6,726 bases of DNA from positions 1 through 6,726 of the forward strand of contig JBBIKZ010000123.1 of the NCBI GenBank assembly GCA_037445185.1, read 5' to 3'. Source of the stretch: JANWZL01 sp037445185. Lineage in GTDB: Bacteria > Pseudomonadota > Gammaproteobacteria > Burkholderiales > Thiobacillaceae. Below, piece after piece: positions 1-6,301 of this stretch. A model generated the notes under the pieces. It was not told where the DNA came from. It made no database searches and was given only the letters and a program-made list of their open reading frames with translations. The number at the start of each line of letters is the position of its first letter. Positions within the stretch are counted from its first letter, which is position 1. Position numbers and translations under genes: made by a program.

Positions 1-135
1 CAGGTACTGGGGATGAAGCTGTTGCGCCGCAAGGACTATCCCGAAGGCCGGTTCACGCTGGCCTTCGTCGGCTACGGCGACGAGTCGGCGCAGGCCGTGT
101 TGGAGCTCACCTATAATCCTAAAAACCGCAGTTGA
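1..135 (+). pseudogene. gloA: Glyoxalase I (lactoylglutathione lyase), N-terminal part, cut off by an inserted element
   Basis: Glyoxalase I converts the hemithioacetal of methylglyoxal and glutathione to S-lactoylglutathione in the cytoplasm. The reading frame is open at the left edge and starts about residue 22 of the E. coli enzyme (QVLGMKLLRRKDYPEGRF), running through FVGYGDES to AVLELTYN. The Glu of LELTYN matches the metal ligand Glu56; the other N-terminal ligand, His5, lies outside the window. Directly after Tyr-Asn the frame enters the inserted repeat, picks up five foreign residues (PKNRS) encoded by the terminal inverted repeat, and stops at TGA 133-135. The rest of the enzyme is encoded at 505-732. 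Neither piece shows a frameshift or decay, so this may be a recent disruption or a working two-piece enzyme. The family assignment is very secure; whether the fragment is functional is unknown. Confidence 0.9.
117..134 (+). repeat. Left terminal inverted repeat of copy 1
   Basis: These 18 bases are perfectly complementary to 477-494. After two mismatches the complementarity resumes with CGC (137-139). Read in the gloA frame it contributes the residues PKNRS and the stop codon TGA that ends the N-terminal fragment. Confidence 0.92.
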
Positions 136-256
136 TCGCTTTCAAACCTCGGCAAGGTCGCACCTGTGTTGAGATTTCCGCCTTCGATCGACCTCACCCG
201 CAGGGTGACACCGCTACGCGCCCGCCTTCCGGTCGAGAAAGGCGTCTGGCTTTGTC

Positions 257-435
257 GCTCCTCCTTGCGGGGGCGCCCCGTAGCGTCGTCCGAGGGGCCC
301 CGCGTGAGCGGGGATCGGACAGCGGAGGGGATGCCGGCGACTGCCCCGGGGGCGCCCGCATCCTGCTTTGCGGTCGCATCCCCTGCCGGGCCCCTGCTCC
401 GCGCTACGCAGTCGCCGACCCCGCGGCGTCGTCGC
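257..435 (+). repeat. Conserved 179-bp core of the element, copy 1
   Basis: By hand alignment this stretch differs from 6302-6480 at only four positions with no gaps (A340/G6385, two changes in the CTTTGC segment, one in CTGCCGGG). It is very GC-rich and full of complementary segments. CCCCGC-GTGA-GCGGGG (298-313) is a perfect 6-bp hairpin with a GNRA-type loop, capped on a GTCCGA/TCGGAC stem (288-293/315-320). CGTAGCG (279-285) pairs with CGCTACG (402-408), GCGGAG (322-327) with CTCCGC (397-402), and GGGGATGC (327-334) with GCATCCCC (376-383). CGGCGACTGC (335-344) could instead pair with GCAGTCGCCG (408-417), which crosses the previous stems and would be an alternative fold or pseudoknot. 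The function is unknown. Confidence 0.85.
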
Positions 436-476
436 TTCGCGCCAGCCACCTTTCTCGACCGGCTTTCGGGCGCGTC

Positions 477-494
477 CAACTGCGGTTTTTAGGA
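477..494 (-). repeat. Right terminal inverted repeat of copy 1
   Basis: Reverse complement of 117-134, followed by the TAA target duplication at 495-497. Position 12 from the end is C483, pairing with G128; in the other copy the same pair is A6528 with T6173. The repeat is AT-rich at its tip (TTTTTAGGA), unlike the GC-rich interior. Confidence 0.92.
491..494 (+). promoter_or_regulatory. Possible Shine-Dalgarno AGGA in the element's right end, before the gloA 3' part
   Basis: AGGA forms the last four bases of the element and lies 10 nt before GTG 505, within a usable but slightly long range. It would let ribosomes start on the second gloA fragment. Evidence is sequence and spacing only. Confidence 0.35.
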
Positions 495-504
495 TAACTG
501 GGGC

Positions 505-732
505 GTGGACAAGTACGACCTGGGCAACGCCTACGGCCATGTCGCCATCGAGGTGGAGGACGCCTACAAGGCGTGCGAGGCGGTCGTCGCCAAGGGGGGC
601 AAGGTCACGCGTCCGGCCGGGCCGATGAAGCATGGCAGCACGGTGATCGCCTTCGTCGAGGCCCCCGACGGCTACAAGATCGAGTTCATCCAGGCGGGGA
701 CGGCCGGCTGGGCGCGTCAGTCGGGGGACTGA
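505..732 (+). CDS. gloA: Glyoxalase I, C-terminal part, possibly re-initiated downstream of the inserted element
   Basis: This 75-residue frame is the second half of glyoxalase I. It begins at the GTG that encodes Val63 in the intact enzyme (GVDKYDLGNAYGHVAIEV) and runs to YKIEFIQ plus a short tail. It keeps metal ligands His74 (here His12, AYGH) and Glu122 (here Glu60, KIEF), and the conserved TRPAGPMKHG segment. The codons for Asn-Trp-Gly precede the GTG, but the frame is closed just upstream by a TAG (490-492) inside the element. The GTG is the first possible start, and an AGGA in the element's last four bases lies 10 nt before it. The cut separates the two beta-alpha-beta-beta-beta modules of the fold, so two-piece assembly is conceivable. 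Its last 16 bases overlap the end of rsmA on the other strand. The identity is certain; translation from GTG is an inference. Confidence 0.8.
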   Translation: MDKYDLGNAYGHVAIEVEDAYKACEAVVAKGGKVTRPAGPMKHGSTVIAFVEAPDGYKIEFIQAGTAGWARQSGD

Positions 733-1532
733 AGCGCCCGGCTGCCGGGGTGATTGGCCAGGGCGGCGAATTCGGCCACGCTGAGGCTCTCGCCGCGTCG
801 GCCGGGATCGATGCCCACTGCTGCGAAGCTCGCCTCGTCCACCCGTCCCTTCAGGGCGTTGCGCAGGGTCTTGCGGCGCTGACCGAAGGCGCGCGCCACC
901 AGCTCGGCGAAGCGTTGTGCGTCGCGGTAGGGAATCGCCGCGACGGGCAGCGGCAACATGCGCACCACGGCCGAGTCCACCCTGGGCGGCGGCGTGAATG
1001 CGCCAGGCGGGACGTTGAAGAGCTTGTGCACCCGCAAGCGCGCCTGCAGCATGACGGATAGGCGGCCGTAGGCGGGTGTGGCGGGCGCCGCGACCATGCG
1101 GTCGACCACCTCCTTCTGCAGTAGGAAGTGCATGTCCCGGATGTGCGCGGCATGCTCGGCCAGATGGAAGAGCAGGGGCGAGGAGATGTTGTAGGGCAGG
1201 TTGCCCACCACCCGGAGGTCGGGGCCCAGGCGGCCGAAATCGAAGTCGAGGGCGTCGGCCTCGTGCACGGTGATCGGCAGCCCCGCGGCCGCCTCGGCAC
1301 GCCAGCGTGCGGCGAGATCGCGATCCAGTTCCAGGACGTGCAGGTGCTTGAGCCGTGCGAGCAGCGGGCGGGTGAGCGCCCCCAAACCGGGGCCGATCTC
1401 CACCATGCGGTCATCCGGCTGCGGGGCGATGGCGGCGACGAGTCGGGCCAGCACGCCGGGGTCGTGCAGGAAGTGCTGCCCGAGGGATTTGCGCGGCCGG
1501 TGCCCGTCCAGGGTTCTCGACGCGGTGGGCAT
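717..1532 (-). CDS. rsmA: 16S rRNA (adenine(1518)-N(6)/adenine(1519)-N(6))-dimethyltransferase RsmA (KsgA)
   Basis: RsmA dimethylates two adjacent adenines in the last hairpin of 16S rRNA, using S-adenosylmethionine, late in small-subunit assembly. From ATG 1532 the protein is 271 residues, close to the 273 of E. coli KsgA. It shows the N-terminal RKSLGQHFL motif (14-22), the SAM-binding EIGPGLGALT (45-54), the acidic ELDRD (68-72), and the catalytic NLPYNISSP (111-119). The C-terminal part carries VPPGAFTPPPRVDSAVV and the FGQRRKTLRNAL segment. The chosen ATG shares its A with the pdxA stop (TGATG on the minus strand), which implies translational coupling. An ATG seven codons upstream (1553) is possible but would overlap pdxA more and adds no family residues. 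It is the last gene of the lptD cluster. In E. coli apaG and apaH follow; here a convergent gloA fragment does, overlapping by 16 bp. Confidence 0.97.
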   Translation of the reverse strand: MPTASRTLDGHRPRKSLGQHFLHDPGVLARLVAAIAPQPDDRMVEIGPGLGALTRPLLARLKHLHVLELDRDLAARWRAEAAAGLPITVHEADALDFDFGRLGPDLRVVGNLPYNISSPLLFHLAEHAAHIRDMHFLLQKEVVDRMVAAPATPAYGRLSVMLQARLRVHKLFNVPPGAFTPPPRVDSAVVRMLPLPVAAIPYRDAQRFAELVARAFGQRRKTLRNALKGRVDEASFAAVGIDPGRRGESLSVAEFAALANHPGSRALQSPD

Positions 1533-2584
1533 CAGACCGTGTCGCGCGCCCACCGCTGCCGGGCCATGTCCGCCGCGAGACGGATGGCCGCCAGCAGACT
1601 GCCAACCCGCGCCCGCCCAGTGCCGGCCAGCTCGAGGGCGGTGCCGTGATCGACCGAGGTGCGCACGATGGGAAGCCCCAGGGTGACGTTCACCCCCGCG
1701 CCGAAGCTGGCGTGTTTGAGTACCGGCAGGCCCTGGTCGTGATACATGGCCAGCACGGCATCGGCCTCCAGCAGGGTGCCGGGCTGGAACAGGGTGTCCG
1801 CGGGCAGCGGGCCGACCAAGTCCATGCCCTCACTGCGCAGGCGGTTGAGCACCGGTACGATCACCTCGATCTCCTCCCGCCCCAGGTGGCCGCCCTCGCC
1901 GGCATGGGGATTGAGCCCGGCGACCAGGATGCGCGGTCGCGCACGGCCGAAGTCGCGCTGCAGACCGGCGACCAGGATGCGCAGGGTCTGCGTCAGATGG
2001 TCCGGTGTGATGGCATCGGCGACCTGGCGTAGCGGCAGATGCGTGGTCGCCAGGGCGACGCGCAAGGGGAAGGGTTCGGCGCGGCCCTGGCCGATGCCGG
2101 GCATGTGGCAGGTGCCCACCAGCATCATGACCACCCTGGCCGTGGCGGTGCGCTCGGCCAGGTATTCGGTGTGGCCGGTGAAGGGGATGCCGGCATCGTT
2201 GATCACGCCTTTGTGCACCGGCCCGGTGACCAGGCCCGCGAATTCCCCCGCCAGACAGCCGTCCACCGCCCGGCGTAGGCCGGCCAGGACGTAACCCGCG
2301 TTGGCCGTGTCGAGCCGGCCGGGGACGGCGGGCACGGCCAAGGGCAGATGCAGAAGGCTGACCGGCGCCGAGGTGCCCGGGCGGTAAGCGGGCAGCTCGA
2401 AGGGCAGGCCCAGTTGGGCGGCACGACCTGCCAGCAGTTCGCGATCGGCCAGGATGACCAGGGCGCTGCCCTCGGGCGGGGCGTGGGCGAGTTGGACGCA
2501 GAGATCCGGGCCGATGCCGGCGGGTTCGCCGGCGGTGACGACGAGCGGGGGCGGCGTGGCCCTGCTCCTCACCCCCGCCGCCAT
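1532..2584 (-). CDS. pdxA: 4-hydroxythreonine-4-phosphate dehydrogenase PdxA
   Basis: PdxA oxidises 4-phosphohydroxy-L-threonine with NAD(P) in the DXP-dependent route to pyridoxal phosphate; the product decarboxylates to the aminoacetone phosphate used by PdxJ. The 350-residue protein shows TAGEPAGIGP (17-26), VTGPVHKGVI (119-128), GHTEYLAERT (137-146), ATTHLPL (179-185), NPHAGEGGHLG (225-235), MYHDQGLPVLK (280-290) and TSVDHGTALELAGTG (309-323). His182, His227 and His282 match the three metal-binding histidines of the family. It is about 20 residues longer than E. coli PdxA. Part of the excess is an N-terminal tail; the rest is an extra stretch around 157-173 (GTCHMPGIGQGRAEPFP) just before the LRVALATTHLPL strand. 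It starts 3 bp after surA and has a strong Shine-Dalgarno in the surA end. The family call is secure. Confidence 0.97.
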   Translation of the reverse strand: MAAGVRSRATPPPLVVTAGEPAGIGPDLCVQLAHAPPEGSALVILADRELLAGRAAQLGLPFELPAYRPGTSAPVSLLHLPLAVPAVPGRLDTANAGYVLAGLRRAVDGCLAGEFAGLVTGPVHKGVINDAGIPFTGHTEYLAERTATARVVMMLVGTCHMPGIGQGRAEPFPLRVALATTHLPLRQVADAITPDHLTQTLRILVAGLQRDFGRARPRILVAGLNPHAGEGGHLGREEIEVIVPVLNRLRSEGMDLVGPLPADTLFQPGTLLEADAVLAMYHDQGLPVLKHASFGAGVNVTLGLPIVRTSVDHGTALELAGTGRARVGSLLAAIRLAADMARQRWARDTV

Positions 2585-2587
2585 GCC

Positions 2588-3877
2588 TCACTCCTCGAGC
2601 CTGAGCTCGACATAGGCCCGGTCGCGCATCTGGCGGACCCAGTCGTCGAAGGACTCCTCGGCCTTGCGGGCGCGGATCGCCTGACGGGCCTCGATGCGAC
2701 GCCGCTCCTGGGTGACGTCCTGGTCGCGGCGTTCCAGCACCTGGATGAGATGCCAGCCGAACGGCGTTTGGATGGGCTCGCTCAGCTCGCCCGGTCGCAG
2801 GCTGTCCATGGTGCGTTCGAACTCGGGCACCGTGTCGCCCGGGGAGAGCCATCCGAGGTCACCGCCCTTGCTGGCGGAGAGGTCGTCGGAATGGAGCTTG
2901 GCCAACTCGGCGAAGTCGGCGCCGTTTTCGATGCGCTCGCGCAGCTGCCTGAGGCGGTTGCGGGCGTCGTTGTCCGTGACGATCTCGTTGGTGCGCACCA
3001 GGATGTGCCGGGCGCGGGTTTGCCTGACGACCAGGGGGATGTCTTTGCCGCGTTTGTCGAGGACCTTGAGGATGTGGTAGCCGTTGCTGCTCCTGAGCAC
3101 GGGCGTGATCCCGCCCGGCGCCAGATCGCGGATGGCGGTCACGAACAGGGTCGGCAGCTGGGCCTCGCTGCGCCAGCCCAGCACGCCGCCCTGCAGCGCG
3201 TTCTGGGCGTCGGAGTAGGCGGCGGAGACCTGACCGAAATCGGTGCCCGCGCGCAGTTCCTCCAGCGCCTTCTCCGCCTTGACCCGCAGGGCCTGCAACT
3301 GTTCCGGGCTCGCGCCCTCGGGGGTGAGCACGAGGATGTGGGCGAGCCGGTATTCGCTCTTGCGTTCGGCATCCAGGGCCGGGTTGGCCAGGTAGTTGTC
3401 GATTTCCGCCTCGGTGACCACCACCCGGTTGTCCACCTCACGTTCGCGCAGACGGGCGATGGTCATCTCGGTGCGCACCTGCTCGCGAAAGGCGTTGAAG
3501 TCCACGCCGTCCTGTTCCAGGGCGCGGCGGAACTGGTCCAGCTCCATGTTGTTCTGCCGGGCGATACGGGCGAGCGCACGGTCGAGCTGCGGACCGTCGA
3601 AGCGGATATTGGTGTCCTCCGCCATTTGCAGCAGGATGCGCTCGGTGATCATGCGCTCCAGCAATTGCCGCTCCAGGAGGTGCCTGGGCGGGGCCGGCGT
3701 ACGCTGCAGGGCGAGCTGCTGCAGGGTGCTGGCGACACGTGAGCGGAGCTCATGTTCCGTGATGACGCCGTTGTTCACCACCGCCACGATACGGTCGAGG
3801 GGGCGGGGGGCGGCGTGCAGGGGCAGGGCGAGGAGCAGGGCGAGTAGGCCCATGAGGCTACGGCAGATCGAATTCAT
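2588..3877 (-). CDS. surA: Periplasmic chaperone and peptidyl-prolyl isomerase SurA
   Basis: SurA binds unfolded outer-membrane proteins in the periplasm and delivers them to the Bam complex; LptD, encoded just upstream, is a known client in E. coli. From ATG 3877 the protein is 429 residues (E. coli 428). A signal peptide is clear: a short charged start, then SLMGLLALLLALPLHA with likely cleavage near residue 22. The N-terminal chaperone domain follows, beginning DRIVAVVNNGVITEHEL. Two parvulin-type domains follow: about 174-275 (YRLAHILVL to GYHILKVLDK) and about 288-383 (RARHILVRTNE to FGWHLIQVLERR). A C-terminal helix ends the protein. ATG 3889 (starting MRKAMNS) is an equally possible start, as neither has a convincing ribosome site. 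Both lie inside the lptD end, giving a 20- or 32-bp overlap. The identity is secure; the exact start is uncertain by four codons. Confidence 0.96.
   Translation of the reverse strand: MNSICRSLMGLLALLLALPLHAAPRPLDRIVAVVNNGVITEHELRSRVASTLQQLALQRTPAPPRHLLERQLLERMITERILLQMAEDTNIRFDGPQLDRALARIARQNNMELDQFRRALEQDGVDFNAFREQVRTEMTIARLREREVDNRVVVTEAEIDNYLANPALDAERKSEYRLAHILVLTPEGASPEQLQALRVKAEKALEELRAGTDFGQVSAAYSDAQNALQGGVLGWRSEAQLPTLFVTAIRDLAPGGITPVLRSSNGYHILKVLDKRGKDIPLVVRQTRARHILVRTNEIVTDNDARNRLRQLRERIENGADFAELAKLHSDDLSASKGGDLGWLSPGDTVPEFERTMDSLRPGELSEPIQTPFGWHLIQVLERRDQDVTQERRRIEARQAIRARKAEESFDDWVRQMRDRAYVELRLEE
2591..2596 (-). promoter_or_regulatory. Shine-Dalgarno of pdxA, within the end of surA
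   Basis: On the minus strand GAGGAG encodes the last two glutamates of SurA and sits six bases before the pdxA ATG at 2584. This supports that start and tight translational linkage of the two genes. Confidence 0.75.
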
Positions 3878-6113
3878 CGCTTTTCGCATATCCGCTGATA
3901 CTGCGTCTGAGGACATCCAGGGGGTTGGGGCCCAGCGCGGTGAGGCCGCGCAGCTCCAGTTGCAGGAAGAAGGCGTCGGTGACGTCCTTCTCGCTGGTGG
4001 CCAGGCGCTGGGCCACGCCCCGCAGCGACCAACAGCCGGCGTTGTACTCGAAGCCGAGCAGGCCTTCCACCAGGCGGGATTCCCGGAAGGAATAGTTGAT
4101 GCGACCGAGTCCATACCACTTTGGTTTCAGAGGCCATTGCCAGGATACATCGAGCTGGTCCAGGCCGGCGGCGTAGCGGTCGTTGATGTAGCGGTAATCG
4201 AGGTTGAGCACGCGGCCCGGCCCCGCCCGATAATTGCCGCCCAGGCTGGCCTTCACCGTCTCGCCGTCGTCGGTGTTGAACTGCAGGCCGCTCGTCAGCC
4301 GCCAGCGGTCGGTCACCTGACCGAAGACCTGCAGCAGGAGATCGGTGGAGTCGCCGCCGCGGGGGGGCTGACCGGGCAGCAAGACGCGCTGGTCGGCGAA
4401 GTAGAAGCGCTGACCGACGGTGGCCTGCAGGCGCTCGATGCCGGTATCCGGCTCCAGCAGGCGCGAGGTCAGGGCCAGGGTCAGCTGGCGGGCGTCGTTC
4501 ACCCGGTCCACGCCGCTGTACTGGTTTTCCGAAAACAGATGATCGAGCGAGAGGTCGCGCAAGGCGGTGTCGAAGACCGGCAGCCCGGCCTGGTCCTTGA
4601 ACGGGATGTGGACGTAGTAGGCGCGCGGCTCCAGGGTCTGCAGGAAGTCGCGGCCGAAATGGCGCGCGCTGCGCTCCAGGAATAGACCGCTGTCCAGGCT
4701 CAGGATGGGCAGACTGCGGGTCTGGTCGAGCGGGCCGAGCTGGACGGTGGGGGTGACAGGGTCGGGGTTGCGGTCCAGGTCGTAGCGGGTGTAGCGCCAG
4801 CCCAGTTTGGGGGTGACGAAGGCATAGGTGTTGGCGAGCGGCAAACTGACGCTGGGATAGAAGTCGATGCGATTGCCCACCGCCTTGTCGGAGTCCTTGT
4901 GCTCGAAATGGACCACCTCGCCGGCTGCGTCCAGGCGCAGGGGAAGCGCGCCCGTGAGCGGCCGGCTGGCGCTGAAGAGGAGCTGCGGCACGCGCTGGTA
5001 GGGCGGGGTGATCGGAGCGAGGGGGTCCTGCAGGGTCTGGAAGCGCTGCAGGCGGCCCGTGGCCCGCCACCAGCCGCCGTCGTATTGCAAGACCCCCTCC
5101 TGCAGCAGGTTGGTGCGCGAGGTATCGCGTACCTGGCTGGACAGGTCGGCGAAGTAGCCATCGTCCGAGACGCGCTCGTATTGCAGCGCGGCCGACCAAC
5201 GGCCGGCGAAGCGGTGTGTGTGGCGTAGGGCGCCGCGGTAGCGGCCCCGATTGGCCACACGGTCGTCGGGTAGGGCCTCCAGCAGCAGGTCACCGCCGAA
5301 ATCGCGGCCCAGATAGCGGTACTCCGCGCCCAACTGCAAACCGCGGCGGCTCATCAGCCGGGGGTAGAAGGTCGCATCGCGATTGGGCGCGATATTCCAG
5401 TACCAAGGGGCGGTGAACTCGAAACCGCGCGTATCGGAGACGCCGAAACCGGGCGTGAGAAAACCGGACTTGCGGCGGTCATCCAGCGAGAAATCGAGCC
5501 ATGGGGCGTAGAGGATGGGGGTGTCTAGGTAGCGGACCTGGACCTTGCGGGCACTGCCCAGGCTGCGGGTGTAGTCCAGTTCCAACTCGCCGGTCTTGAA
5601 CACCCAGTCCTCCTGATGCGCCGGACAGGTGGTGTAGGTGGCCTCCTCCAGCCGGTATTTGCCGCGGCCCTGGAAATGGATCGCCTCGGCCTGGCCGCGG
5701 GCCATACGCCCGGCCTCGTCGTGCAGGACATAGCGCACGTCGGACATGCGGCCGAGACGCTCGGTCAGCTTGAGCCTGAGGTGGGCGCCCTCGACGCGGT
5801 CCGGCCCGCGCGTGAGGACCACGCCGTCGCGTGCCTCGAGCTCATCGGCGCCGCGGTCGTAGCGCAGCCATTCGGTTTGTACCCTGTCGTCGGCGCGGGT
5901 GATGCTGACCCGACCCTCGGCGACGACCTCCCCCTCGAGGCGACCCTGCAGCCGGTCGGCCTCCAAAATATAGGTCTGCCGAAGCCGGGCGGTATCGCCC
6001 GCCGAGGCGCGTTGCGACACGGTAGTCTGGCCGCTCGCCGCTGCCTGCGCCAGGCATTCGTGCAGGGCGACCGCCACGAACAAGGGCGCGAGCAGGACGC
6101 GGCGGCGGGACAT
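3858..6113 (-). CDS. lptD: LPS-assembly outer-membrane protein LptD
   Basis: LptD, plugged by the lipoprotein LptE, is the outer-membrane barrel that inserts LPS into the outer leaflet. The 751-residue product has a signal peptide (MSRRRVLLAPLFVAVALHE, cleavage probably near 23-25). A periplasmic OstA/LptA-like jellyroll follows at about 48-155 (ADRLQGRLEGEVVAEGRV, VVLTRGPDRVEG), then a long beta-barrel. Family landmarks are YTTCPAHQEDWVF, TPILYAPWLDFSLDDRRKSGFLTPGFG and PWYWNIAPNRDATFYPRLMSRRG. Only three cysteines occur: Cys20, probably removed with the signal peptide, Cys163 and Cys694. Cys163 and Cys694 match the E. coli Cys173 and Cys724/725 positions, so the mature protein could form a single long-range disulfide. 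It heads the operon lptD-surA-pdxA-rsmA. The ATG at 6113 gives a good signal peptide, though no clear Shine-Dalgarno precedes it. A repeat element starts 48 bp upstream. Confidence 0.97.
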   Translation of the reverse strand: MSRRRVLLAPLFVAVALHECLAQAAASGQTTVSQRASAGDTARLRQTYILEADRLQGRLEGEVVAEGRVSITRADDRVQTEWLRYDRGADELEARDGVVLTRGPDRVEGAHLRLKLTERLGRMSDVRYVLHDEAGRMARGQAEAIHFQGRGKYRLEEATYTTCPAHQEDWVFKTGELELDYTRSLGSARKVQVRYLDTPILYAPWLDFSLDDRRKSGFLTPGFGVSDTRGFEFTAPWYWNIAPNRDATFYPRLMSRRGLQLGAEYRYLGRDFGGDLLLEALPDDRVANRGRYRGALRHTHRFAGRWSAALQYERVSDDGYFADLSSQVRDTSRTNLLQEGVLQYDGGWWRATGRLQRFQTLQDPLAPITPPYQRVPQLLFSASRPLTGALPLRLDAAGEVVHFEHKDSDKAVGNRIDFYPSVSLPLANTYAFVTPKLGWRYTRYDLDRNPDPVTPTVQLGPLDQTRSLPILSLDSGLFLERSARHFGRDFLQTLEPRAYYVHIPFKDQAGLPVFDTALRDLSLDHLFSENQYSGVDRVNDARQLTLALTSRLLEPDTGIERLQATVGQRFYFADQRVLLPGQPPRGGDSTDLLLQVFGQVTDRWRLTSGLQFNTDDGETVKASLGGNYRAGPGRVLNLDYRYINDRYAAGLDQLDVSWQWPLKPKWYGLGRINYSFRESRLVEGLLGFEYNAGCWSLRGVAQRLATSEKDVTDAFFLQLELRGLTALGPNPLDVLRRSISGYAKSDEFDLP

Positions 6114-6127
6114 GTCGGCAGTGGGTG

Positions 6128-6133
6128 TAGAAT
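6128..6133 (+). promoter_or_regulatory. Possible -10 box (TAGAAT) pointing toward amgK
   Basis: TAGAAT matches the -10 consensus at five of six positions and lies in the lptD-amgK gap, upstream of the element. Without the insertion, transcription would begin a short distance before the TTG start of amgK; with it, the leader gains 381 bases of structured repeat. No convincing -35 is seen, so this is weakly supported. Confidence 0.2.
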
Positions 6134-6157
6134 GAGGCGCTTTTTTGACTGCGCGGG

Positions 6158-6163
6158 ATTATC
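6158..6163 (-). promoter_or_regulatory. Possible -10 box for lptD, altered by the element
   Basis: On the minus strand this reads GATAAT, formed by the end of the element (GA) and the duplicated TAA plus T. Without the insertion the site would read TATAAT, a perfect sigma-70 -10 box about 45 bp before the lptD start. No good -35 hexamer is visible at 16-18 bp in either the present or the restored sequence, so this is tentative. Confidence 0.3.
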
Positions 6164-6180
6164 CTAAAAACCTCAGTTGA
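6162..6180 (+). repeat. Left terminal inverted repeat of copy 2
   Basis: Nineteen bases perfectly complementary to 6521-6539; one mismatch later, CGC continues the match. It differs from the copy 1 repeat at position 12 (T6173 instead of G128), with the matching change on the other side. Confidence 0.92.
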
Positions 6181-6301
6181 CCGCTCCTTGGCCTTTGCAA
6201 AGACGCATGGAACCTGACGTTTGCGCCTCCGAGCACGCTCACCCGGAAGGTGAGGCCGCTACACGCCCGCGCTCGGGTCTGTGCGTGCGTCTGGCTGCGT
6301 T

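Larger units (their letters stand above)
117..494 (+). mobile_element. 378-bp MITE-like inverted-repeat element, copy 1, inserted in gloA
   Basis: This insert begins TCCTAAAAACCGCAGTTG (117-134) and ends with its exact reverse complement (477-494). It is flanked by TAA on both sides (114-116 and 495-497). Removing it with one TAA restores the expected gloA codons TAT AAC TGG GGC. It has the same length as the copy at 6162-6539 and lies in the same orientation. No transposase-like protein is visible: the open frames on both strands are GC-rich, low-complexity Arg/Pro/Gly/Ala sequence. The arms pair with each other: 217-224 with 467-474, and 229-250 with 441-462 (20 of 22 positions), on either side of a symmetrical 4-nt loop. 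The middle (257-435) is the conserved core. It is probably a non-autonomous element mobilised in trans; a structured RNA-type element is the alternative. Confidence 0.9.

Noticed and set aside
463..490. Rho-independent terminator formed by the TTTTT of the right terminal repeat
   Set aside because: The T-run is preceded only by a very short possible hairpin (CCG...CGG), and the same T-run faces outward at both ends because of the inverted repeat. There is not enough to call a terminator.
117..494. CRISPR array or REP/BIME-type repeat
   Set aside because: There are no short direct repeats with spacers, and the unit is a single 378-bp element with long terminal inverted repeats and target duplications, unlike REP hairpins.
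132..497. Open reading frames of about 120 codons spanning the element on both strands, in the same place in both copies
   Set aside because: The frames are open on both strands, as GC-rich sequence often is. Starts are TTG in the terminal repeat and products are Arg/Pro/Gly/Ala-rich with no recognisable motif. Three of the four core differences change the amino acid, and arm differences are mostly non-synonymous. This looks like structural repeat DNA, not a gene.
114..497. A self-splicing intron in gloA whose removal would restore the gene
   Set aside because: Removing 381 bases would restore the frame, but there is no group I or group II signature that I recognise (no group II 5' GTGYG start or domain V). 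The second copy is intergenic, and terminal inverted repeats with target duplications point to DNA transposition.
2348..3742. A 464-codon plus-strand open frame opposite surA and pdxA
   Set aside because: It is an antisense shadow of two well-conserved genes and shows no family motif of its own.
3878..4114. A longer SurA starting at 4114
   Set aside because: The extra 75 residues are the lptD coding region read in another frame. The signal peptide begins only at 3889 or 3877, and 429 residues matches the usual SurA length.
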